This document shows, piece after piece, positions 1-11,254 of a stretch of DNA of 64,000 nucleotides (the stretch's first letter is position 1; the number at the start of each line of letters is the position of its first letter). The notes beneath the pieces were generated by a model that was given only the letters and a program-made list of their open reading frames with translations, ran no database searches and was not told the DNA's origin. The stretch is taken from the NCBI GenBank assembly GCA_911728435.2, contig OU452199.1, positions 15,634,860 to 15,698,859 of the forward strand, read 5' to 3'. The stretch is from Apoderus coryli (lineage: Eukaryota > Arthropoda > Insecta > Coleoptera > Attelabidae). The position numbers and the translations under genes are program-made.

Positions 1-868
1 AAGAAAACAGTTTTCGCTCTACTTAGCAAACAATCATGTGGTAGAGAATAATAAAATATAAAAGAATTTGCATGCGTAAGTTTTCATAATATAGTCATTT
101 AGATATTATTTCCCAAAACTGTTTAGTTCGAAAGGTGGGAATTTCATTAATTTTGTTATCATCTTTAAACATTTTTGAAGGTAATTAAAATCTTACAGAA
201 ACCAGGTAAACACTGTTCTAAATTGTTTGAGCGCAAAAGACTACATGGTATTTCAGTCAATATGTGAAGAAAGCACTCTATTAATTCATCAATATCTGTC
301 ATGTGCATAGTCCAGTTTCATTGCATTGCAAATCTAAGGCTATAGTGCAAAATCTTCTTCAAAGGTGAAACTAGTGATTGACAAAATTATTATAAATGAT
401 CCTAATTTGCTTACATAAAACTCAAGGAACAAAAACTATACAATACACAAAAAAAAAGAGAATTTTTAGAAATGATACACATAAAACAAAATAAAAACAG
501 CTTTAATGACAGAACTGACATTCTACACCTAAGCAGTATCTACCACAATATTATAAAATTAAAAATACTCTTACACCCCCCTGTATTTATTGTAATAAAT
601 GTATACTTTTTAAACATCTCACCTGTATATGTATCAAAAAAGCAAAAAAAAAAAAAAGAAAACGGAAAACGGAAAACGGAAAATCAAAATGCTTTCATAT
701 CGAACTGTGCTACTACTATCATTAAGTAAAAATGAGTTTTATTATATGTGAATGTTTTAAATGTTTTATTTAGAATTATAAAGAAAATTGTTTGTTATTT
801 TTGATATTAATGTGTTGAAATTTGTGTTAGGTAATACACAAAAAATAAATAAAAAAATATATATATTA
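1..868. other. AT-rich left-edge sequence, nothing recognised
   Basis: Very AT-rich, with homopolymer A runs near 451, 640-662 and 847. I searched the minus strand for an exex third exon (KIWFQNRRMKWK codons) here and found none. The short plus-strand frame at 472-729 is low-complexity and unlikely to be a gene. Confidence 0.6.
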
Positions 869-1350
869 TACAATGTATAGTTTGGAAGAGGAAAAACTTT
901 TTTATTTGTAGATTTAGAAGAAAAAATCATTCTTTATAAAATAGTGTGCTGGTGTCGAAACTACAATTTCAAATACCAAATTTACGATTAGTGTACAGGG
1001 TATATCAAAAATAACATTTAATAACATTTTTTGCTTTGCTTTAATTTTATGAAAATATTTTCAAAACCGTGATTTATTACACCAATTGTGCAGAAAAAAC
1101 ATACACATTTTTCTCAACGTGGTTAATTTCATAGCTAATATTATAATAATAAAATCCAAAAAAAAAAGAAGAAAATCAAGATCATTAGAAATATTATTTT
1201 TGATATACCCTGTATAGTAATCGTAAATTTGGTATTTGAAATTGCAGTTTCGACACAAGCAGACGTTTTTATAAAGAATGACTTTTTCTTCTAAATCTAC
1301 AAATAAAAAAGTTTTTCCTCTTCCGAACTCTATCCGTGGACACATTGTAT
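869..1350. mobile_element. Palindromic MITE, about 480 bp
   Basis: Two inverted arms, about 880-1017 and 1186-1335, read as near-complements. They share blocks such as TTTGATATACCCTGTA, GTAATCGTAAATTTGGT and TTTATAAAGAATGA. The outer ends share ACAATGT; the left arm has lost a few bases there. The open frame at 1061-1345 (minus) is chance coding across an arm. No transposase; origin family unknown. Confidence 0.7.
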
Positions 1351-2437
1351 ATAAAAAATTATCTAAAATAATATGTATGTGTATGTAATTTCATCAAAAT
1401 GTGTACAACCTGAAGAACTTACTAATTAGTATCGAAACGCTGTTGTAATTTTATTTAATTTATTTGACGTAAATAAAAATGCATGTTGTCTTTATATTTT
1501 AAAAAATTTTAAAAGAATTTTTTATAAGAACCGACCACCCCAAGAAAAATAAAGTGAAAAAAAAAGTACACGGATTTTGTCGAACACTATATCTTATTTA
1601 TCATTGATGCAATTCCAAATAACAATATGCTCAGAGTGGTTGCTCGTGAGTTGGCGCAGTTTACACTGTGTTTTGTGGTAAACTAACCTCCTTGGTCTTA
1701 TATTTGTCATACTGCATGAAGCAAAATTCGATTGACGAAATCGATATTTTATATCTGTATCAAATTAAGAATTAATATTTATCTTACTTTGATACTGTTA
1801 ATGATACACATATCAACATTATTGTTTGAGTTAATAATATTGCTATTGGAAATGGATTTTGGCAATCTTAATCCTGGATGATCATGTTCTCACTGAATGC
1901 AAAATGCGGGAGATATATGCTATGCCACAAAATTATTTTTCTTTTATTATATTTACGGACACAAATTCCTTTTATAGTTATATACATAATATTTGGCTAA
2001 TAATAATAATTATTATACTCGTATTATATTATTATTATATATACATATAGCATGTAGTGTATTGTATTAACTTTTATTTAATCAGGCTTTAATTTAATTT
2101 TTATGTTATCTACATTTTAAGGATATTTTAATGTTTTGATTTGTGTTCAGATTTTTTCACAAGATGAATGTATAAGTAAATGGTTAAATCCTCAACTTAA
2201 TGTTAACATGTTCACTCCGAAACATGTCTGGCATAGATAAACCTGTATTCCAACCCATGGTTTGAACGTATATCGGTACTTATATGAGCATTTTGTGGCA
2301 TAGACGTCTTTCATTAATTGGAGATAAAAATGTATTAATGAAAATCAAAGCATAAGCATTTAATAAAATTAATGTAACATAAAAGATTCTTGAGCCGCTT
2401 TCGTGCAATGATTTATAACAAATATCGACGTGGATTA
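1351..2437. other. Unannotated intronic AT-rich DNA
   Basis: No gene recognised. Contains an ATT/TAT microsatellite-like stretch at about 1996-2050. At 2213-2232 there is CCGAAACATGTCTGGC, which looks like the 3' half of a hammerhead ribozyme but lacks the CTGATGA half. Confidence 0.55.
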
Positions 2438-4849
2438 CACAGGCCAACAAAATGAAAAAAAAAATTTGGTGCCAGAAATCTAACATCGGATTTTAGATGT
2501 TTTTAATGTGCTGATTCCAAAAATGCCACCAGATTTTTTCTATCAGCTCTAGTTTTTGAGATACACGTTACAGGTTAAATGATATATTTTTTTCTGATAA
2601 AGGACAACAAATAAAGAGATAAATATGTACTTAATCGTCAAAATAGGAATTTCCCAGACTCTAATTAGCCAAATGGATACCTGGAATTGTCCCTGACCCA
2701 ATGTTCCTATACTAGGAACTACTCAATACAATGCTCTTACTTACTTTTATACCTGTAATTGCCTATGACCCGATCCTTCTATACCTGCTTGGCTGTACTT
2801 GATTTAGTATATTACTGAGTTTTCCCAAGTAAAGTTGTGCTATCATTTTGTGTAAATTTTGGTCGTTTTGTAGTATCAAGACACTAAACTGAAACAATGG
2901 CATCCACAAGCAGACGTACCTGTGTAAATCATCCCGATGTTTTTTGTTATGTGTGTGGTGAATACACTTTGAAAGAGAGCAGAAAAAGGATTTCTGACTT
3001 TGTGAAAAGAGCTTATCTTGCCTATTTTGGCGTTCATTTAGGAGATCAAGATAAATCTTGGGCCCCACATTTCATATGTAAAACATGTGTTGAACATTTG
3101 CGACAGTGGACAACTGGAAAGAGGAAGTGCCTAAAGTTTGGTGTACCAATGGTTTGGAGAGAACCGCGGAACCATCATGACGACTGCTATTTTTGTCTCG
3201 TTAATATTAAAGGCATAAATAGAAACAATAGACACAAATGGACATATCCTGATCTAGATTCTGCAAGAAGGCCTGTAGTGCATTCGGAAGAAATACCCGT
3301 TCCATCATTCAGCAGTCTACCCAAACTGACAGAAGATGATACAGAAACATCAACGTCTGACGAAGTTAAAAGAATTCAATCAGAAAACGACAGCGATTTT
3401 GAAGCAGATTTAGCAACTCCGCAGTGTTTCAATCAAGAAGAACTAAACGATCTTATAAGAGACCTGAATCTCTCAAAGGAATCCGCTGAATTACTTGCAT
3501 CCAGATTAAAAGAAAAAAATCTACTTTGTCGAGGTACTAATATTACATTTTATCGTAAAAGAGATAAGGATCTGCTGCCTTTTTTCACTCAGGAAAATGA
3601 CTTGGTATTCTGTAACAATATAAAAGGGCTCTTAGAAAAAATGGGTTTGCCTGAATACACTCCAGATGATTGGCGCCTTTTTATTGACAGTTCAAAACGT
3701 AGTTTAAAATGTGTTCTTTTACATAACGGTAACAAATATGGCTCAATTCCTATTGGTCATTCTACTACCATGAAGGAAGAATATGAAACAATAGCATTAG
3801 TTTTGAGAAAAATTAAATACGAAGAACATCAGTGGTCAATTTGTGTTGATTTAAAAATGATTAACTTCCTCCTTGGACAGCAGAGTGGTTATACAAAATA
3901 TCCTTGTTTTTTGTGCCTTTGGGACAGCAGAGCTAAAAATGAGCACTGGGTTAACAAAAATTGGCCTTCAAGAGATGTCATGATTCAAGGAATACAAAAC
4001 GTGATCAACGAACCTTTGGTTTCAAGAGAAAAAATCTTACTTCCGCCCTTGCATATCAAGCTAGGCCTAATGAAGCAATTTGTGAAGGCCTTAAATCGAG
4101 ATGGAAATTGTTTTGGGTATTTGTCACGTAAATTTCCTGGCATTAGCACGGAAAAACTAAAAGCTGGTATATTTGATGGTCCTCAAATAAGGCAACTTGT
4201 TAAAGATCCACAATTCACCACATCAATGAACGAGACTGAATCTAACGCTTGGAGTTCATTTGTTCAAGTAGTACAAAATTTTCTTGGCAATCATAAAGCA
4301 GACAATTACGTAGAATTAGTGGAAACTATGCTTTCAAATTTTAATATTCTCGGCTGTAACATGAGTATAAAAGTTCACTACCTCCACAGCCACCTAGATC
4401 GTTTTCCAGAAAACTTAGGTGATTGTAGTGAAGAACAGGGGGAAAGATTCCACCAGGATATTAAAACTATGGAAGATCGTTATCAAGGACGATGGGATAG
4501 CCACATGATGGCGGACTACTGCTGGAGCCTTCAGCGAGACTGCCCTAGTAAACTCCATTCTAGAAAATCGTATAAAAGAAAATTTTTATGTGATTAGTGA
4601 CTAATGTAATTATGTAAATTAAGTTTTTGCAATAAATACTTAAATCCATGTGTCTTTGTTTTTTTTAACTGTCAATAGTAATATTATATATTATAACAGT
4701 TATAACGTAAATTATATACACAATTTTTTAAAAAATCTCAAAAACTAGATCTGATAGACAAAATCTGAGAACCTTTTTACATTCTGCATCCAAAAATTAC
4801 TCAGGAACAGTTAAAAAATCGCAGGCACCAAAATGTGTGTTGGCCTGTG
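2438..4849 (+). mobile_element. Complete 2,412-bp DNA transposon, copy 1
   Basis: The element starts CACAGGCCAACA and ends TGTTGGCCTGTG, a perfect 12-bp terminal inverted repeat. Pairing resumes inside it: TTTGGTGCC near the left end matches GGCACCAAA near the right end, and a subterminal block (about 2530-2562) is inverted at 4733-4770. It is flanked by TTA at 2435-2437 and TTA at 4850-4852, a 3-bp target duplication. One long ORF fills most of it, with AATAAA at 4631-4636 after the stop. A same-length copy sits at 34521-36932. The superfamily is not certain. TWA-type 3-bp duplications recall PIF/Harbinger; CAC termini and a C(2)C...H transposase signature recall the CMC group. Confidence 0.92.
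2897..4597 (+). CDS. Putative transposase, 566 aa (copy 1)
   Basis: Intact ORF inside the 2,412-bp element. The N-terminal 100 residues carry CxxC pairs at C17/C20, C61/C64 and C97/C100, a likely zinc-binding DNA-recognition domain. A central acidic, Ser/Thr-rich linker follows. The C-terminal two thirds fit an RNase H-like DDE fold: candidate acids D264 (FIDSS), D318 (CVDLK) and one of E512/E513/E516 (SEEQGERFHQD), with C337/C340 (CFLC) and H386 (PPLHIKLG) as the C(2)C...H insertion signature known in several eukaryotic transposases. I recognise this as a protein family that is multi-copy and usually 'uncharacterized' in arthropod genomes. The transposase role is inferred from the inverted ends and target duplication around it. 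Catalytic assignments are by eye. Confidence 0.85.
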   Translation: MASTSRRTCVNHPDVFCYVCGEYTLKESRKRISDFVKRAYLAYFGVHLGDQDKSWAPHFICKTCVEHLRQWTTGKRKCLKFGVPMVWREPRNHHDDCYFCLVNIKGINRNNRHKWTYPDLDSARRPVVHSEEIPVPSFSSLPKLTEDDTETSTSDEVKRIQSENDSDFEADLATPQCFNQEELNDLIRDLNLSKESAELLASRLKEKNLLCRGTNITFYRKRDKDLLPFFTQENDLVFCNNIKGLLEKMGLPEYTPDDWRLFIDSSKRSLKCVLLHNGNKYGSIPIGHSTTMKEEYETIALVLRKIKYEEHQWSICVDLKMINFLLGQQSGYTKYPCFLCLWDSRAKNEHWVNKNWPSRDVMIQGIQNVINEPLVSREKILLPPLHIKLGLMKQFVKALNRDGNCFGYLSRKFPGISTEKLKAGIFDGPQIRQLVKDPQFTTSMNETESNAWSSFVQVVQNFLGNHKADNYVELVETMLSNFNILGCNMSIKVHYLHSHLDRFPENLGDCSEEQGERFHQDIKTMEDRYQGRWDSHMMADYCWSLQRDCPSKLHSRKSYKRKFLCD

Positions 4850-4857
4850 TTATCAAG

Positions 4858-5425
4858 ACAACCTGTATATTGTCAAATATTCTGAAAGACAATCAAATTT
4901 GCCTCTAGTTAATATGTCATGTTTCTATACCTATAAACTAAATCTCTCTCGAATAAAAACAAGTTTCTAGAATCTAATTCGATTATTTTGTTATATTTTA
5001 ATTAGGTATAACCATGAATTGTCATTAAACCTCACGAAAAATTGTAAATATAACACTTTTACATTTAGTGTTGTTTAGAAGTGTCGTGTAAAATGAAGTT
5101 TTAATGAACTTGCCTTATTAATAGGTAATGTGACAAAATTATAGAAAAACATGCAGAAAGGTTAATGAAACGTAGTCTGATTAATAACTAGCGTTATAAT
5201 AACTAAAAATAATATGTTGTCTTCACCTGAGGTCATAGCATAGGCTAAATATCGCTTTTGGCTCTCACTTTTGAACCATAATTGACGAAATTATTTTGTA
5301 AGCGTGCAAACTTTCTCTTGTTGGTTGTAAATCAGGAGAAATTTCATTAAACTTTCTGAATGATCTTTCTAGAATTTCCCACATTAAAAATGTAAATGTT
5401 TCCGAAACATATTTGACTAACTAAC
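4858..5425. repeat. Dispersed non-coding repeat, copy 1
   Basis: Matches the reverse complement of part of 16120-16860. Shared blocks include GGTAATGTGACAAAATTATA, AAAACATGCAGAA, GGCTAAATATCGCTTTT and TTTCATTAAACTT. It lies just downstream of exon 2 in the next intron. The right arm appears shorter than in the other copy. No coding capacity. Confidence 0.7.
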
Positions 5426-5552
5426 AAAATGTACCATTATAGGTATTCGTTTTCTGGAATTTCACATTCACTTATTTATTTCGGCATGACTATTGCAATT
5501 ATAGCAAATGATCCTGAAATCTTAACATACTGATAATTTTTCTCAAACTTAC

Positions 5553-5716
5553 TTGTGTTTCTGTCAACATAAGGCTGGTTGCAACCTCAAACCGCTTTGG
5601 TCGGGAAAGGTATTTGTTTTGTCTAAATTGTTTCTCTAATTCTAAAAGTTGTTGCGAAGTAAATGCAGTTCTCGGTCGTCTTGTTTTTCCCAGGAGGGCA
5701 TGGCCTGGACCACAAC
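5553..5716 (-). CDS. exex: exex/Mnx homeobox exon 2 (homeodomain residues 1-44)
   Basis: Internal coding exon of the same gene, 164 bp. The acceptor is TTTCAG (AG at 5718-5717). The first two bases complete the Gly codon begun by exon 1, then 54 codons run to a donor CAA|GTAAGT (5552-5547). The peptide begins [10 protein letters not shown] and holds homeodomain positions 1-44 (TRRPRTAF ... LMLTETQ), nearly identical to Mnx/HB9 homeodomains. The break after Q44 is the classic homeobox intron position. Helices 1 and 2 are here; the recognition helix (VKIWFQNRRMKWKR type) must lie in a third exon, which I did not find between 1 and 5546, so it is probably outside the window. The apparent Met and stop of the open frame around this exon are intronic. 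Confidence 0.95.
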
Positions 5717-6240
5717 CTGAAATAAACATTAATTTAAACATGCTAATAAGAAAGTTAAGCATACAATATTCAAATAATTTCACAAAAAGTGCAGTGCAGG
5801 TAAATTGCTGTACTAGATAGTCTTATTATGCCCAAGGTAACCGTCGCAGGATCAATGAACATGTCACATTTGATAAATATGTGACCAACTACTTCTACAA
5901 TTTTTGTACCTGTGTTCTTATGATCCTGCTCCAATTAAATGGATTTGAATTGTTCCGGCACAGGTTTTCAGTATTAAGAACGACATTGTGTCGAATATCA
6001 CTCTTAATTTTTTAATTATGTTCGGAGTAGAGGCGAATATTTCTGATATTTTCTTCGAATGTTAAGAAAATTATCCAAGTATACATAAAGCATAGTCAGA
6101 GTTCATAATGTTAGGATTAAGGTTAAAATGATTAATTTTAATAAGTAGTATATTAATTGTAATTCATTCGGCAGTAATCCTACTACTGCTAATCCTTTCA
6201 TAGTGTGACCAAAAATACAAAACAATATTGTTGGAATTCC

Positions 6241-6530
6241 TCAACTACTGATGGTGATTTTGTTTACTGATGAAGTTTTCAATAAATACAATAAAGAATT
6301 TTCATGATAACCATTTATGGTGTGATAAAAATCCGCATGCGATAGTTGAAGATGATTTTCAAAATCAGTTCTCGTTTGGATTGGATTTGTGGGTGACTGC
6401 TTAATTGGACCCATATGTCTACCGAAGAGGTATATCGCAACTTTCTGGAACACACGCTTCCTGGATTTGTGGAAGACGTACCATTGGGAATAAGAAATGC
6501 AGCGAAAAACCAATGAAATAACATTAAATC
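6241..6530 (+). pseudogene. Tc1/mariner-type transposase fragment
   Basis: Conceptual reading across frames gives a DEAFF-like segment, then HLWCDKNPHAIVEDDFQN-like and PLGIRNA-like pieces typical of insect Tc1/mariner transposases. It aligns with the reverse complement of 33300-33570 over GGTGATTTTGTTTACTGA and AATCCGCATGCGAT. Several stops and frame changes show long decay. The minus-strand frames here are shadows. Confidence 0.7.
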
Positions 6531-6639
6531 TGTTTAATAATATATTATGGTCAATGCCTCTGACTGGGAAATATCCATCGAACTTAAAAACTATTTTTTT
6601 TTAATTCGCTCCATTTTATTGATATGTACCTGGTATAAA

Positions 6640-7390
6640 GGAGACCATATAAAAGAGGCCTACTCCAATCTAGAGCGGACAAAACTTACGTACAGCTGAA
6701 GCAGACAGTCAATATGCCGAAGATCAGTCGTTGAGCGGAGAATAAAACCCAACATTCGGATTGCGCCTTGTGAGATAGAGTCAATATGAGCACCAAATGA
6801 CATTTCACTATCTATCCATGATCACTCCCAAGTCCTCACAAGATTCAAGAATAACATTATTCAGCGTATAATTGAAATTAATTACACTCTGTCGTAAACG
6901 ACATTAGTTTGCACTTACTGACGTTTAGCGGAAGCCTGTTTCTATAATGCACCGTTCCTCAAGTTCCCCGAGATCCCGCTGCATGCATATACAGTCGTCT
7001 TCGGTAGCAATTGGTGTATACAATTTGAATTCATCGGTGAACAAAAGATAGTCGCTAGAGACTTCAGCAGCAATGTCGTTTACATAGATGGCAAATAAGA
7101 GTGGAGCTAGATTGCTTCCCTGAGGTGCACCATTGGTAGGAGTAAAAGATGAAGATCGAAAATCTCTGAATTCCACAAATTGCTCGCGGTCAGATAGAAA
7201 AGAATTGAAAAATTGAATAATACGGTGTTGAAAGCCCATGATATCCAGCTTAGTCATAAGTATTGCATGATCGATCCTATAAAAGGCCTTCGAGAAATCA
7301 ATGTATATCGCATCAACTTGTAAGCCATTATTAAAAGCTGAGTATTTGAAGATTGGTAACAGTTGAGCGACAAGTAAAAAATCCATGTTG
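6640..7390 (-). pseudogene. Decayed non-LTR reverse transcriptase (LINE) fragment
   Basis: The minus strand encodes an RT core: VDAIYIDFSKAF (motif with first catalytic Asp), then GAPQGSNLAPLLFAIYVNDI, then LLFTDEFKLY, where the canonical (Y/F)ADD is now TDE, so it is catalytically dead. Downstream, after a stop near 6924, frame-shifted readings resemble NLGVIID...FGAHID-type LINE C-terminal sequence down to about 6640. 5'-truncated; no endonuclease domain seen. Clade unassigned (Jockey/CR1-like pattern). Confidence 0.85.
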
Positions 7391-7534
7391 ATACTGGGTT
7401 ATGCGATTTTTGAATCTCTTCAATTATACTCCAAAATTTCAAATTTTCAATTTTTGAGAACAAATTTGTGTCAGATAAGAACCGACTTCTTGCCTCACAC
7501 TCAATAAAGGTAAATGATGATTTAGAAGTGTGGA

Positions 7535-7780
7535 ATCAGCAGCGGCGCTCTGTAAGCCATATAGCGATTAGAGTTCACTTTTTTTATGCTATTTTGTACT
7601 CTATAACGCCAATCGGCGAAATACAAACTAGCTAAATATGTTCAAAAAGTTATTCTGGACATATTTGGCTGGTTTGTATTTCGCCGATTGTCGTTGTAAC
7701 GACAATTCTGTAGAATACAAAATAGCATAAAGAAAGTGATCTCTAATCGCTATATGGCTTACAAAGTTCCGCTGCAGCTC
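7535..7780. mobile_element. Palindromic MITE, about 245 bp
   Basis: Near-perfect inverted repeat centred near 7650. The left arm has GTAAGCCATATAGCGATTAG, ATGCTATTTTGTA and CGGCGAAATACAAAC; each recurs in reverse complement on the right. No ORF. Single copy noticed in the window. Confidence 0.8.
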
Positions 7781-7790
7781 TCAATGCATC

Positions 7791-8514
7791 GGAAACTTTT
7801 AAAGTAGCTTATCTTTGCTAGATCTTGACATCACAAAAAATACCAAAATCGAATCTTCTTATATAATTCTTGTCGGACCCTATATACATTTTTCAATATT
7901 AAAATTTTATTTTGTGTACAATAACAACTAAACACTAAACTAATAGGTAGTAAAACCGTATTATACCTGACTTCTAAATAAACAAATCAATAAACAATTT
8001 TATCGTTATTTGTATAAAAAATCCTTCTAAATGACTCCCAGTAGACTAATTTACAACGATTTACTCCAAATATATATTTAGAGTATTTTCCGATAAAGAG
8101 CGACCGAGGCAATAAGCACCGTAATCCGTTGAGCCGTTGCCCAAACACGAAGTTTCAAGCTCATAAACGACATTAACTTCATTTCTCTAATTGCGTCAAA
8201 AGTCCTCCTCCCAGCATTTATGTCCGTCGTTAGAATATGGTTTAATTGCCTGTAAAACTATTTGCTAATTGACTGATAGTTTACGACCATGCTAAAGTTA
8301 TATATTTCAGAGATATGGTATATGGCTCATAAATGGAATTACTTTTCCGGTTGTAAATAAGTAAATGGTTGGAAGATGAATACTTTTTATTCTTGATCCA
8401 ATAACATTCAATTCCATTGTCGTTGTTGTTTTGCGTTTTTAATTTATTTTTCTAGATTTTCATAATGTTTTTTGAGCTATTACTAGCCATTCCCGTTTCG
8501 GTTTTTAATGCTGT
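7791..8514. other. Intronic sequence without recognisable gene
   Basis: AT-rich, except for 8095-8235, which is less biased and has no visible repeat or coding signal. Nothing was assigned. Confidence 0.5.
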
Positions 8515-8660
8515 TAGAGAATAGTCTATTGTGTACTTAGTAAGACAAGGAACACTTTCCTGGATGACTATGGAATTTGATGAGCGAGACGCCAGCCGAG
8601 ACCATCAACCAATAGGGCTTTTCCTACGAAGTGCACATACTATTTTTTCTGAAATCGATA
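8515..8660. repeat. Dispersed repeat related to 14815-15090
   Basis: Shares CTATGGAATTTGATG and TTTTCCTACGAAGTG with the palindromic repeat at 14815-15090. A degenerate copy without clear terminal repeats. Confidence 0.55.
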
Positions 8661-8689
8661 AGCCATAAGTTATATTTATATTATCAAAT

Positions 8690-9860
8690 AATTAAAATTA
8701 TATTATTTTCTTCCTCTTAAAGTGCATTCTCCATTCGATGAAGATCGGCAACAATTATGGCAACTTCGTCTCTGTCTCAGGCTCTTCTTAGCAGAGAGTT
8801 TGAATCTAAGCCTGTCCAATACCTTATGTTTTTCATGGCCAAGTCTTTCGCTTTATTATGGTCTCAAGAATTGTTAGCTCCTTGTTTATCGGATGTAAGA
8901 CCTATTGATTGGTGATATGATCGGTCCATGGAATACGCAGCATTCTGCGATATACCCATATCTCAAATGCTTCCAGCTTGTTAATACTGCTGACTTTAAG
9001 CGTCCAGGCCTCGACTCCATACAGTAACGTGGAATCCACAAAACATCTAAAGAAGTTAAATCTGATGTTTAAATTGAGTGTTCTGTCAGTTAATAGATTC
9101 CGCCTTTTAATAAAATTGGCTCTCGCTGGCTCTATGCGCGATCTAATTTCTATATCAGAATTCAGGTCATCGCTGATCGAACTTCCCAGATATTTAAATT
9201 TCGTGACCTGCTCTATTCGAAAACCGTATATATTTATGTTAAAGTAGTTGTTCGGATTGCGACTTATTTGCATGATCTTTGTTTATGGGATATTAATCTT
9301 CAGTCCCATTTCGTCCCCAGAAGCCGATATGCTGTCGATTAGGCGTTGCAGCCCTTCAGGACTGTCTGCGATTATCACTGTGTCATTGGCATATCTTAAG
9401 TTGTTTATGAGTTTCCCATTGACTTTCAGAGCGTCCTCTGCCTCGTCCAAAGCGTTTTGGAAAATGATTTCTAAATACATATTAAAGAGCATGGGACTCA
9501 GTACACAACCTTGTCTGACTCCACACCTTATAGGTACGGTGCTTGTTTCGGTATTTTCCAGTTTGACAAATGCTACTTGCTGTTCATAAAGATTCTGTAC
9601 GATTTTTAAATCCTGAGTATCGACACCTTTTATTCTTTCCAGCAGTTCTAATAGTGTGGTTTGATTGATACAGTGAAAAGCCCTTGTGTAATCTATGAAA
9701 CACAGATACATTTCCTTCCGTTGGTCTCTGTATTTTACCACAGGAAAGGCAGTGCGAACAAGGCCTCCCCATTCCTTCATGGAAACCCATTTGCACTTCG
9801 CTTACATCCTGTTCGAATTTTCTACGTATGCGCCTATGAATGATTTTCAAATATCCTTCG
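8690..9860 (-). pseudogene. RTE-clade-like LINE reverse transcriptase, 3' part, decayed
   Basis: Minus-strand RT with CFIDYTRAF (expected Asp block), GVRQGCVLSPMLFNMYLE and LRYANDTVIIA, where YADD is now YAND. It continues into a C-terminal KFKYLGSSIS...RRMLRIPWTDHITNQ segment. A frameshift near 9280 separates the pieces, and another near 9750 leads into the upstream RRKFEQDVSEVQMGF block. Past the stop at 8902, a shifted frame reads VAIIVADLHRMENAL* at the usual C-terminus. RTE/BovB-like 'endonuclease-reverse transcriptase' motifs are family knowledge. 5'-truncated and inactive. Plus-strand frames are shadows. Confidence 0.85.
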
Positions 9861-9934
9861 AAATCAAATCAGTACCTCTATCATCTCGTTGTCGAACCGT
9901 TGCTCTTTCAATTTTTTTTAAATCTTGGGTATAG

Positions 9935-11250
9935 GAGCCAAGTTAGGATGGTGTGGAGTACGAAATTGAGTAATTTTCTGTTTTTCCGAAACACAGACAA
10001 GATTCCCAAATGCACTAGTGTATTATCGTGGTGTAAAAGCCAGTGGCCGCTCGCCCAAAAATGGGACTGTTTTCTTCCCACTGCTTCAACAATATTTTAA
10101 GTTTTAAGTCAAGAACAATTCTTGATTGGTCGACTGAGCTTTTGGCACATATTCATAATTGTCAAATTTTACCGTAGGTACCTGCTCTTTAGTACTTATA
10201 AATGTTTGTAAGTCATCAATCTTTATCTGTATTATTTTATGATTTGCGATGGTACCAATTTCTATTTTGACTTGCCAATGTACAAATCTGAATGATTGAC
10301 TGACGAGTAAAGTACTATTATTATATTCACTCACAAGTTGTTGCACACAGCAACTTCACAACGAAGCGTTTTCGGCTCATGCGTAAGCAATTCCAAAGTC
10401 ATTTTCTAGCTCGAGCACAGCCAATCAAGGCATGACCTTTTTCACTCCCAAGTCCCAAGCCGTACACGCGCGACCATTTTGGAACCGTTTGCAAAACATT
10501 ACTCCAATAATCTATGTTACTATCCGATAAAACTGATTAGACACAGTCGATCAATGTTAAAAAAATATTCCCTTAATATAAATGCCTACCCACATCCAAA
10601 GATGAGAAATACACTTTCCACTTCACCGCGCTGTGTTTATCTAATTATTCATAGTCCTTTCTAATTTGTCAGCATATTGCGCGTATAAAACCTGTGGCCA
10701 AAAAGGCCGTGTGTTTGCAGTGTATTTATCACCAGGCACCCCTGATTGCGCCATTGTCATGATAATTTAATATCCTAATACATTTAACGACACCCTAATT
10801 TACCAGAGAGCGAATGCCTACAAAAGAAAAGGACGCAGGGTTGAATATTATATACAGGATGTAACAGATGATAATGGATATCAACATAATGGAACGGAGT
10901 AAATAATTCTAATAATTAATTTTCTGTTTGAAATCGTATAATTAATTAATGAACAATTTTTTTATTAAATTCAACAGAGTATTCAATGTCAGATATAAAC
11001 CCGACACCACATCATCAACTTTTTCAATCGAATTTCACCAAATTTGATATAATCTGCATATTTTACACTAGGTAAATTTCTTTTTCACCTCAGCTAAAAT
11101 ACACTGGATTCATGATCATATCTGGAGGAGGATGAGACGGCGGAACAAATAGTATATTCCTGTCCAGTCGTAGCTAGAAATAAGTATTGTGCTGTACGCC
11201 AATGACAGTAACGTCTGGATTATTGTTAAGGTTAAGAGAGAAGAGAGCAA
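9935..11250. other. Intronic sequence, no gene recognised
   Basis: Mixed composition. The stretch 10330-10500 is more GC-rich than its surroundings. At 11120-11190 there is GGATGAGACGGCGG, similar to a block near 24245-24265, suggesting an old dispersed repeat. Short frames here show no family resemblance. Confidence 0.45.
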
Positions 11251-11254
11251 AGGG

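Noticed and set aside
2213..2232. CCGAAACATGTCTGGC resembles the 3' half of a hammerhead ribozyme.
   Set aside because: No CTGATGA core or pairing 5' strand lies upstream; only a possible relic.
2763..3068. Minus-strand frame (and its twin at 34846-35151) conserved in both transposon copies.
   Set aside because: Conservation only reflects the duplicate element; it is antisense to the transposase start and has no domain.
1..5546. Search for exex exon 3 (VKIWFQNRRMKWKR codons) on the minus strand.
   Set aside because: No matching sequence seen; TTTTGAACCATAATT at 5270-5284 looked vaguely similar but does not encode the motif.
5499..5552. Continuation of the exex open frame past TETQV.
   Set aside because: Residues after Q44 do not match the homeodomain and follow a consensus GTAAGT donor; this is intron.
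5614..5820. Plus-strand frame across the homeobox exon.
   Set aside because: It is the antisense shadow of exex exon 2, whose minus-strand reading is unmistakable.
9248..9589. Plus-strand frames over the RTE-like region.
   Set aside because: Shadows of the minus-strand reverse transcriptase.
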